In this document: one piece after another, positions 7,520-14,071 of the stretch
How the letters are laid out: each line of letters begins with the position of its first letter
Numbering within the stretch: the stretch's first letter is position 1
NCBI RefSeq assembly: GCF_946481715.1
Contig: NZ_CAMLOV010000148.1
Location: 1-14,071, forward strand
DNA from: an uncultured Mucilaginibacter sp.
GTDB lineage: Bacteria > Bacteroidota > Bacteroidia > Sphingobacteriales > Sphingobacteriaceae
Direction: 5' to 3'
Length of the DNA: 14,071 bases
Notes under the pieces: model-generated
The model's database searches: none
What the model was told of the DNA's origin: nothing
What the model saw: the letters and a program-made list of their open reading frames with translations, nothing else
Translations under genes and position numbers: made by a program

Positions 7520-7738
7520 GTAAACCAATTAACCGAAAAGATCGATGAAGGCAACTTAAGAAATGTGTGAGGGCGATTGTCAAGGACAAGCACGCCCATG
7601 GTAACTAACTAACCAATATCAGTATGGAAGATCAAGCTGTATGATTGAAAGTAGCCGATAACTGCCCGAAAACATTTAACAAAAGCACTATCCTTTTTTA
7701 ATCGCGGAATTGATCCACTAATCCTAAGTAAACCAATT
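7520..7738 (+). promoter_or_regulatory. Structured 5' leader of susC
   Basis: If transcription starts near 7505, the untranslated leader is over 200 nt. GTAAACCAATTA is present twice (7520-7531 and 7728-7739), the second copy running into the susC ATG in place of a Shine-Dalgarno sequence. A hairpin at 7571-7597 pairs GGGCG with CGCCC and TTGTC with GACAA. AACTAACCAA follows at 7607-7616. Three tiny ORFs start at ATGs 7598 (MVTN), 7624 (MEDQAV) and 7641 (MIESSR); the last two overlap at ATGA. A post-transcriptional control role is possible but unproven. Confidence 0.35.
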
Positions 7739-10700
7739 ATGAAAATATTAATACTCAACATTTTTAACAAAGCCGCGCTCTCAGTGCTATTAAGCATTTT
7801 GATTTGCACGACAGCTTTGGCGCAGAACAAAAAAATTACCGGTGTTGTGTTTGATGAAAAAAATCAACCACTACCAGGGGCAACCGTTAAAGCCCAATCG
7901 GGCAAAACAACCACATCTACCGATATAAACGGCAAATTTACAATTGACGTGCTTGATAATGAGCGGACGCTGATCGTACACTTTGTAGGGTACCTGGATG
8001 AGGAAGTGGCAATTGGCAACCAGGCCAACCTTACCATCCATTTAAGCCCGAGCTCGAAGAACCTTAATGAGGTTATTGTGGTTGGTTACGGAACCCAACG
8101 TAAGAAAGACGTAACCGGTGCGGTTGCTTCTTTATCCGGAAAAACTTTAGGCGAAGTACCTGCCCCAAACTTAATAGACCAGTTAAAGGGCCGTACGGCA
8201 GGTGTGGATATAATAAGCAATGGCGCTACACCCGGGTCTGGTGGCCAGATCCGCATCAGGGGTAACCGCACAATTACTACCGGTAATAACGATGGGCAGG
8301 ATGGCCCGCTGGTGGTTTTAGATGGTATCCCGTACCCCGGCAGCATTAACGATTTCGCCCCGGAAGATATCGCATCTATTGATATATTAAAGGATGCATC
8401 TGCTACAGCTATATACGGCTCGCGTGGTGCAGGCGGTGTAATACTTGTTACGACTAAAAGGGGGCGCGCCGGCAAAACGGTTGTTTCTTACGATGGCTAT
8501 TATTCAAATGCCAGCGTACTTGGCAAATATAACGTTTACGATGGCGAAGGTTATGCACAACTAAAGCGTGATGCCGCCACTTATAATACAGCAGCTCCCG
8601 GTACCTCGGCTTACCCTATAACCCCTGCTGAACAAGCGGCGCTTACAGCCGGCGTTTCAACAGATTGGCAAGGCCTTATTTACAGGAATGCACCAACTCA
8701 AAGCCATCAGTTAAATGTGTCCGGCGGTAGCGATGCTACGCAATTTAATATCGCTACCGGTTTTTACCGCCAGGATGGTATAGTTGTTAACCAGCGCTTT
8801 GACCGTGCCGACATACGTACTACCATTGACCACCGTATTAGCAGCCACGTTAAGGTTGGGCTTAACAGCATAAATACCTACCGCATTACTGCACTGCCGG
8901 GTGGTGGTGGCGTACCGGGCGGCCTGGTAAGGACTACGCCGCTTGCATCGCTTAACAACGAGGATGGCACCGTAAACCTTTTCCCTCAAATTGGAAGTAT
9001 AGATGCAGCTGCGGTAAGCCCTTACACGCTAATAACTAAGGCCAGCTCTATTTACGACCGTACCCGCCGCTTTTCTACATTCAACAGCTTTTACGGCGAA
9101 GTAAATATTTTAGACGGCCTTAGGTACCGCTTAAATGTTGGTTTGAATTTTATACAGGAGAACGGCAACAGTTACAACGGTACGCTAACGTTTGTAAACG
9201 GCAACTCGTCGTTAAATAACGCAGCACTTAATAATAACGAACAGTGGAACTATAACATCCAGAATTTGCTGTATTATAATAAAACGTTTAACAAGCACAG
9301 GATTGATTTTACCGGGCTTTATGAAATAACTAAAGACCATAACAAAAACAGTAATTTCAACACAACAGGGGTGCCTACCGATTATATCCGCAACTCTAAC
9401 TTTAACCTGGCAAGCGGGGCCATCCTCGGCGGTGGTAGTTTTAGCGAGCAAGGGCTGCTATCCTATATGGCGCGTTTAGCTTACAGCTACGATGACCGTT
9501 ACATGTTGACTATCACAGGCAGGCGCGATGGTGCATCTTCTTTAGCTCCGGGCCATCAGTGGTTTACATACCCTGCTATTGGTTTAGGCTGGAACATCAG
9601 CAACGAGGCCTTTATGAAAAATGCTACCCTTATTAACAACTTAAAACTAAGGGGCGGTTTTGGTATATCGGGTAACCGGAATGTGGGCGCTTATGCCACA
9701 TTGGGGGGCCTAACCTCAACGGCTTATAATTTTGGCACGGGCGGTCAATTGGCTTACACCGTTACCAGCTTACCAAACCCAAATTTGGGATGGCAGTCCA
9801 CAGCGCAAGTAGATATAGGTTTAGACATTACCTTATTGAATAACCGTATAACAGCCAATATTGATGTTTATCAGCAAAAGACCAAGGATATCCTGTTGCA
9901 GGTGAGCCTGCCGCCAAGCAGTGGAACCGGTAGCACCTTCCAAAACCTTGGTAAAACCGAAAGTAAAGGTATCGAGATCAACCTATCTACCATTAACATC
10001 CAAACAAAAGGCGGCTTCACCTGGAGCACCGATTTTAGTTTTGCAGTTAACAGGGAAAAGATCACGCAATTAACAAATCCGTCGCAATTGAGCGATCCGG
10101 GAAATGGCTGGTTTGTAGGCCAACCTTTAAACGTTATTTACGACGTAAAGAAGATCGGTATTTGGCAAACATCTGATAAAACAGACGGAACGCTTGCAAA
10201 ACAAACATCACCCGTTCAGTTCCCTGGCCAGGTTAGGGTACAGGATGTGAATAACGATGGGGTAATTAACGCTACCGACCGGCAGGTGTTGGGTAATTTC
10301 CAACCAAAATGGGTTGGAGGCTTTACTACCCGCTTCGCTTACAAATCGTTCGATCTTTCTGCCATTTTTTACGCACGTATGGGCATGAAAGTATTGCTGC
10401 CTTACTTTACTGCTGATGGCGGCTCGGCTGGGTTCCCGTTCTTTAACCAGGGCCGTGTTAACCAAATCAAAACAGATTACTGGACCACAACAAACCCAAC
10501 TAATGATTTCCCTGCACCGGATGCCAGTACAGACCGTTTGTTGTTTGGCTCAACCCTTGGGTATTACGACGGATCATTCATCAAATGCCGTAGTATAAAC
10601 CTTGGCTATGTTTTGCCTACCAATTTAATCAAGAAAATAGGTTTAAGCAGTTTACGTGTTTACGCCAATGCTACTAATCCTTTCATCGTTTATTCGCCAA

Positions 10701-10861
10701 TAGTGAGAGACCATTTGGCGCTCGATCCGGAAGGAAATGGATATGGTGGTTCGGTAAATAACAACGGCGGCAACGCAGCTGTAAGCGGCCGCGCTGTGAG
10801 CGTGAACCTTAACAACCCTTCGTACAGGCAATTTACCATTGGCGTAAATGCTAAATTTTAA
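7739..10861 (+). CDS. SusC-like TonB-dependent outer-membrane oligosaccharide transporter
   Basis: Outer-membrane porin of 1040 aa that imports glycan fragments using TonB energy, capped by the SusD partner encoded next. In order: a signal peptide ending near residue 28 (ALA/Q); a carboxypeptidase-regulatory-like beta-sandwich at about 31-105 (GVVFDEKNQPLPGATV, NGKFTI, VGY); a TonB-box-like NEVIVVGYG at 110-118; a plug domain to about 237, with the family signatures IRIRG, VVLDGIPYPG and ASATAIYGSRGAGGVILVTTK; then a beta-barrel ending QFTIGVNAKF with terminal Phe. Length is normal for SusC. There is no secretin/STN domain before the sandwich, which argues against control by a FecR-type anti-sigma factor and fits the HTCS at the left. 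The ATG is preceded by AAACCAATT rather than a Shine-Dalgarno site. The stop is 18 nt before susD. The sugar carried cannot be deduced. Confidence 0.96.
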   Translation: MKILILNIFNKAALSVLLSILICTTALAQNKKITGVVFDEKNQPLPGATVKAQSGKTTTSTDINGKFTIDVLDNERTLIVHFVGYLDEEVAIGNQANLTIHLSPSSKNLNEVIVVGYGTQRKKDVTGAVASLSGKTLGEVPAPNLIDQLKGRTAGVDIISNGATPGSGGQIRIRGNRTITTGNNDGQDGPLVVLDGIPYPGSINDFAPEDIASIDILKDASATAIYGSRGAGGVILVTTKRGRAGKTVVSYDGYYSNASVLGKYNVYDGEGYAQLKRDAATYNTAAPGTSAYPITPAEQAALTAGVSTDWQGLIYRNAPTQSHQLNVSGGSDATQFNIATGFYRQDGIVVNQRFDRADIRTTIDHRISSHVKVGLNSINTYRITALPGGGGVPGGLVRTTPLASLNNEDGTVNLFPQIGSIDAAAVSPYTLITKASSIYDRTRRFSTFNSFYGEVNILDGLRYRLNVGLNFIQENGNSYNGTLTFVNGNSSLNNAALNNNEQWNYNIQNLLYYNKTFNKHRIDFTGLYEITKDHNKNSNFNTTGVPTDYIRNSNFNLASGAILGGGSFSEQGLLSYMARLAYSYDDRYMLTITGRRDGASSLAPGHQWFTYPAIGLGWNISNEAFMKNATLINNLKLRGGFGISGNRNVGAYATLGGLTSTAYNFGTGGQLAYTVTSLPNPNLGWQSTAQVDIGLDITLLNNRITANIDVYQQKTKDILLQVSLPPSSGTGSTFQNLGKTESKGIEINLSTINIQTKGGFTWSTDFSFAVNREKITQLTNPSQLSDPGNGWFVGQPLNVIYDVKKIGIWQTSDKTDGTLAKQTSPVQFPGQVRVQDVNNDGVINATDRQVLGNFQPKWVGGFTTRFAYKSFDLSAIFYARMGMKVLLPYFTADGGSAGFPFFNQGRVNQIKTDYWTTTNPTNDFPAPDASTDRLLFGSTLGYYDGSFIKCRSINLGYVLPTNLIKKIGLSSLRVYANATNPFIVYSPIVRDHLALDPEGNGYGGSVNNNGGNAAVSGRAVSVNLNNPSYRQFTIGVNAKF

Positions 10862-10865
10862 AATT

Positions 10866-10871
10866 AAGGAG
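10866..10871 (+). promoter_or_regulatory. Shine-Dalgarno-like site of the susD-like gene
   Basis: AAGGAG lies 8 nt before the susD ATG within the 18-nt susC-susD gap. Such a clear purine SD is uncommon in Bacteroidota, and the other starts in this window lack one. It supports the ATG at 10880 and independent ribosome loading on the shared transcript. Confidence 0.6.
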
Positions 10872-10879
10872 ATACTGAT

Positions 10880-12703
10880 ATGAAAACAAATAAGAAATTT
10901 GCTTGTGCTTTTTTAATTTTCACAGCACTATTAGGCAATGGCTGCAAGAAAATATTGGAGGAACATCCGCAGTCGAGTATAGTTCCATCGTTTTTTAATA
11001 CCCCTTCGGGCGTTTTAGGAGGCATTGCAGGTGGCTATGCAGCTATCCGCGAGGCTACATACGGTACCGAAGGTTTCACCGCCGAAATGGATGCCGGTAC
11101 TGATGACCATTTGGCCGGCGGCAGCGCCAGCGGGATTCAGTTATATACCTACAATGGCATCAATTCCAGTGTTGGTGGCGCAGGTTTTGGCGATGCCTAC
11201 CGGGCCATTAACACCATGAACGGTGTATTGCAATATGGCCAAACCATTGATTTGGACGCAGCAACCCGTAAACAATACCTTGCCCAGGCCAAATTTATAA
11301 GGGCATTTTGGTATTTTTTATTGGTGCAAAAACATGGCGATGTACCATTGCACACCGAATTTATAACCGTGCCTACAAAAGCGGATACCCGTGCACCTGT
11401 GGCAGACGTTTATAAAGTGATAATAAAGGACTTAACAGAAGCTGCTGCAGATCTGCCAAACGTGCCTACTGCGCCATTTACCGGCAAGGCAGCTTGTAAA
11501 CCCGTTGCTCAGTTTTTATTGGCACGCGTGTACCTTACGCGGGGTTGGTTAACAAACAACTCGGCAGATTTTCAACAGGCGTATACCCTTTTTACCGATC
11601 TGATTGCCAATAAAGCTACTTACGGCTGGGATCTGTGGCAAGACTATGGGGATGCCTTTAACCCTGTGAACGACAACGGTAAAGAAACCATTTTTGTTAG
11701 CGACCATAATATAGATACCAAATATGGCATTTATCCGCTTGGACAAGCCCAGGGCGGCGGGCCATACAATCTGTTGCCATGGTTTACAAATTTTAACTAC
11801 CCAAATTTAAGTGGTATAAATTCATATGTAAACGGCGCAGGCAGTTTGGTTACTACAGGAGCTGGAACAATGGTACGCGATGTTCAATACGGCCGTCCGT
11901 ATACCAGGACCAGGCCGAATACCGACCCTGTTAAAACCGGTGCTAATGCCGGAAAACGCTACATATTAGACCAGGCTTTTGTTAACCGCGATGTTGATTC
12001 ACGCTACGAGAACACCTTCTACACCGCATGGATATCTAACGTAGCTACGGCAAACACTGCTGCTGCTGCAAATAATACGCGCGGAATTTCTTACACGCTA
12101 ATACCCGGGGTAGATACAGGTATTTATATGCCACCTTTTGAGGTAGCAGGCGCCCCGCAATTTGTGGGTACCCGCCCTTTTAAAGGTATTGTTATAACAC
12201 CAAAGTACTGGAACAACAATATCTTCCCTTCGGTAAAGAAGTTTATGGACCCAAGCCGTGCCGCTGCCAACTTTAACGACCCATCAACCAGGCCTGTTGT
12301 GATCTGGCGTTTCTCTGACGTTTACCTGCTGGCCGGCGAGGCTGCGTTTAAACTTGGAGATTTAACAAATGCAGCAAAATGGATAAACGTAGTTAGGCAA
12401 CGCGCAGCTTACCGTAAAACAAATACCGCTGCTCAGAACCTTGCAGGAGTTACCGCGATGACCATTTTGCCTTCGGATGTTACGCTCGACTTTATTTTGG
12501 ACGAACGTAGCCGCGAGTTTTTTGCTGAATGCCAAAGATGGCTCGATCTGGTGCGTACACGTACTTTAACTGCCCGTGTAAAAGCCTGGAATAACGAAGC
12601 AGCCCCGTACGTAAAAGATGAGTTTATGCTGAGGGCTATCCCGCAAAACGAAATTGATTTGGTAACCGAAGGCCCTAAAATGCCACAAAACCCCGGTTAT
12701 TAA
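10880..12703 (+). CDS. SusD/RagB-like outer-membrane glycan-binding lipoprotein
   Basis: Surface lipoprotein of 607 aa that should sit as a lid on the SusC barrel and capture the glycan. The N-terminus has lysines, a hydrophobic core and Cys22 in LLGNGC, a loose lipobox; mature protein would begin CKKILEEHPQS. The helical SusD fold follows, with QYLAQAKFIRAFWYFLLVQKHGDVPL at about 130-160 and AQFLLARVYL near 215, typical of its TPR-like helices. The C-terminal RagB/SusD part has VVIWRFSDVYLLAGEAAFKLGD, FILDERSREFFAECQRWLDLVR (about 543-560) and the ending LRAIPQNEID...MPQNPGY that is characteristic of the family. Length is in the upper normal range. It is translated from the susC transcript and followed at once by a strong terminator, so susC and susD form a two-gene operon. 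Confidence 0.95.
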   Translation: MKTNKKFACAFLIFTALLGNGCKKILEEHPQSSIVPSFFNTPSGVLGGIAGGYAAIREATYGTEGFTAEMDAGTDDHLAGGSASGIQLYTYNGINSSVGGAGFGDAYRAINTMNGVLQYGQTIDLDAATRKQYLAQAKFIRAFWYFLLVQKHGDVPLHTEFITVPTKADTRAPVADVYKVIIKDLTEAAADLPNVPTAPFTGKAACKPVAQFLLARVYLTRGWLTNNSADFQQAYTLFTDLIANKATYGWDLWQDYGDAFNPVNDNGKETIFVSDHNIDTKYGIYPLGQAQGGGPYNLLPWFTNFNYPNLSGINSYVNGAGSLVTTGAGTMVRDVQYGRPYTRTRPNTDPVKTGANAGKRYILDQAFVNRDVDSRYENTFYTAWISNVATANTAAAANNTRGISYTLIPGVDTGIYMPPFEVAGAPQFVGTRPFKGIVITPKYWNNNIFPSVKKFMDPSRAAANFNDPSTRPVVIWRFSDVYLLAGEAAFKLGDLTNAAKWINVVRQRAAYRKTNTAAQNLAGVTAMTILPSDVTLDFILDERSREFFAECQRWLDLVRTRTLTARVKAWNNEAAPYVKDEFMLRAIPQNEIDLVTEGPKMPQNPGY

Positions 12704-12738
12704 GCTTTCGACAGAATAAATTCTTATCGTTTGTACCA

Positions 12739-12789
12739 ACAATAATTAAAGAGGCCGTTCGGTAACAGAACGGCCTCTTTAATTATTGT
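12739..12789. terminator. 22-bp perfect inverted repeat, bidirectional terminator after susD
   Basis: 12739-12760 and 12768-12789 are exact reverse complements around a 7-nt loop (GGTAACA). The GC core GAGGCCGTTC/GAACGGCCTC is flanked by AATTAAA and TTTAATT, so each strand has an A-rich approach and a T-rich exit. It starts 35 nt after the susD stop and should end the susCD transcript, separating it from the GH97 gene. Confidence 0.85.
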
Positions 12790-13088
12790 ATAATGGGTTG
12801 CCTGTTTAATCCCTCACTCCCCAAACCTCTTGTTTTTCGCGGCTCGTAAAAATCGTCAAATTATGGTACGGTGTATTCGCTATTTATGATCGCATAAACT
12901 GCGTTATCTGCCATAAAATGCCGTTAATACAAGCAATTTTAACATTTAGTACCCTATTCGGTATCTTTCGTGCCTGTTTAAATTGATCCTGACTTGATAA
13001 CTTTACACCCCAATCAACAAACCAAAATTGTTAAGGCTAACCCGATAAATGTTGGCTTTTAACTACCGACCAGAATTATAAAATCAAA
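12790..13088 (+). other. Intergenic region with candidate GH97 promoter
   Basis: No gene seen. Two elements resemble TAnnTTTG at 7 of 8 positions: TATCTTTC (12962-12969), with a TTTT 21 nt upstream at 12937-12940, and TAACTTTA (12998-13005), with no good -33 element. Either would give a GH97 leader of roughly 75-115 nt. No copy of the CAATCGATTG palindrome is present here, so GH97 may not share the control proposed for the esterase and susC. Confidence 0.4.
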
Positions 13089-14071
13089 ATGAAGATCCTT
13101 TTTTTTGCTTTAAGCCTCTTTTTTAGCTGCGCATGTTATTCCCGGGAGATTATTTCTCCTAATAAAAAAATAAAAGTGGTTGTGGAAATACGCGCCACCG
13201 GCCCAAAAGGCTTAGGCCAGGCTTATTTTAAAGTGCTGTATAAAAGCAAGGGTGCTTATATTGAAGTGCTGCCGGCTTCGCCCTTAGGTATTTTACGGGA
13301 GGACCAGCAATTTGTATCCAATTTAGCATTTGTAAACGAGAGTAAGCCTGCCTTAATTCAGGCCAAATATAAAATGCTGACCGGAAAGCGGAGGCTTTGC
13401 GAAAACTTTGGTACCGAACAAACCTTCCGTTACCAAAACGCAGCAAAATACCCTTTGGAAATCACTTTTAGGGTTTATAATGATGGGGTGGCGTTTAGGT
13501 ACACTTTCCCCAACCGGCCCGATTCCAGTGTATCAGTTACCGGGGAAGCTACAGGCTATGCTATTCCCGAAGGCACGGCACGATGGATGCAGCCCTATGC
13601 TTCGGCCTACGAAAATTTTTATCCGCTTAACACCGGGGCAGATAATGGAAAAAATGCGGGCGAATGGGCGTACCCGGCTTTGTACAAGGTGAGCAACCAG
13701 CCTGTATGGGCGCTAATTTCGGAGGCAGGCATAACCCGGCAAAACTGCGCCGCCCGGCTTAGTTATAAGCAAGGCGCAAACCTATATGAGGTGACTTACC
13801 CCCCGGCAAAAAAAAGCTGGCATGGCGGGGTTGTATCAGGTTTGCCATGGAAATCGCAATGGCATGTAATGATAGTAGGTGCATTAGCTGATTTAGTAGA
13901 GAGTACACTAATTACCGATGTAAGCGAGCCGAATACCATTAAGGATACAAAATGGATTGAGCCGGGAAGCGTGGCATGGGTATATTGGGCAAATAACCAT
14001 GGCTCGAAAGATTATAAAAAGGTGATAGAATACGTAGACCTGGCCGTAAAAATGAAATGGCCTTACGTACT
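13089..14071 (+). CDS. GH97 family (SusB-like) glycoside hydrolase, 5' part only
   Basis: The first 327 codons of an enzyme that normally has about 640-740 residues; the window ends in mid-gene. A signal peptide covers about residues 1-18 (MKILFFALSLFFSCACYS), so a periplasmic location is likely. The GH97 N-terminal beta-sandwich follows (ISPNKKIKVVV, GPKGLGQAYFKVLYKSK, LGILRED, LEITFRVYNDGVAFRYTFP, EWAYPALYKV). The catalytic barrel begins near 289 with WIEPGSVAWVYWANNHGSKDYKK and continues through LAVKMKWPYV. GH97 enzymes act on alpha-glucosides (inverting, SusB type) or alpha-galactosides and related sugars (retaining type); the residues that separate them lie beyond the window. No Shine-Dalgarno is seen; the ATG chosen opens the signal peptide. 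It lies after the susCD terminator and probably has its own promoter. Confidence 0.88.
   Translation, partial: MKILFFALSLFFSCACYSREIISPNKKIKVVVEIRATGPKGLGQAYFKVLYKSKGAYIEVLPASPLGILREDQQFVSNLAFVNESKPALIQAKYKMLTGKRRLCENFGTEQTFRYQNAAKYPLEITFRVYNDGVAFRYTFPNRPDSSVSVTGEATGYAIPEGTARWMQPYASAYENFYPLNTGADNGKNAGEWAYPALYKVSNQPVWALISEAGITRQNCAARLSYKQGANLYEVTYPPAKKSWHGGVVSGLPWKSQWHVMIVGALADLVESTLITDVSEPNTIKDTKWIEPGSVAWVYWANNHGSKDYKKVIEYVDLAVKMKWPYV

Larger units (their letters stand above)
6547..7738. other. Long non-coding region between the esterase and susC
   Basis: About 1.2 kb with no convincing gene. It holds, in order: a hairpin after the esterase; an A/C-rich motif AACTAACCAA (6596-6605); a 10-bp tandem array (6770-6887); a GC-rich section (about 7020-7245; 60% G+C over 7081-7140) with two palindromic structures; a CGATTGCA half-site (7291-7303); a perfect operator-like palindrome (7462-7477); and the susC leader. 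Short open frames exist on both strands, but they run through the repeats or overlap each other and show no recognisable domain. The stretch 7305-7455 shows me nothing clear. Confidence 0.7.

Noticed and set aside
7609..7830. Minus-strand frame of 73 codons across the susC start
   Set aside because: It overlaps the susC signal peptide on the opposite strand and has no features of a protein family.
8086..8475. Minus-strand frame of 129 codons inside susC
   Set aside because: It lies opposite the conserved plug domain and has no signal, domain or promoter of its own.

Overview
The window looks like a chromosomal segment of a Bacteroidota bacterium, most likely of the Sphingobacteriaceae (Mucilaginibacter/Pedobacter type). 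The evidence is a SusC/SusD pair, a hybrid two-component system (HTCS) regulator, TAnnTTTG-type promoter elements and mostly SD-poor, A-rich start regions. The genus is an inference; no rRNA or other marker gene is present.

The segment is a polysaccharide utilization locus (PUL). From left to right: a short repeat-rich stretch (1-132); a minus-strand HTCS sensor/regulator (133-4305); a divergent promoter region; a plus-strand secreted SGNH-type sialate O-acetylesterase-family protein (4582-6546); a long (about 1.2 kb) non-coding stretch with a 10-bp tandem array, GC-rich palindromes, a candidate operator and a structured leader; a SusC-like TonB-dependent transporter (7739-10861) and its SusD-like lipoprotein (10880-12703), tightly coupled; a strong 22-bp inverted-repeat terminator; and the first 327 codons of a GH97 (SusB-like) glycoside hydrolase that runs off the right edge.

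The proposed working model, inferred from the families: SusD and SusC bind and import an oligosaccharide across the outer membrane. The esterase removes O-acetyl groups and the GH97 enzyme cleaves terminal alpha-linked sugars, probably in the periplasm. The HTCS senses a periplasmic breakdown product and activates transcription through its AraC-type domain. An acetylated, alpha-glucosidically or alpha-galactosidically decorated glycan would fit, but the substrate cannot be read from this window.

The genes are ordinary members of known families and I see no new protein system. The most unusual material is non-coding. A CGATTGCA-based palindrome, of the kind bound by LacI-family regulators, occurs upstream of both the esterase and susC, although no LacI gene is in view. 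There is also a ten-unit, 10-bp (one helical turn) GTAC array between the esterase and susC, and a susC leader with a hairpin, duplicated A/C-rich motifs and three tiny ORFs.
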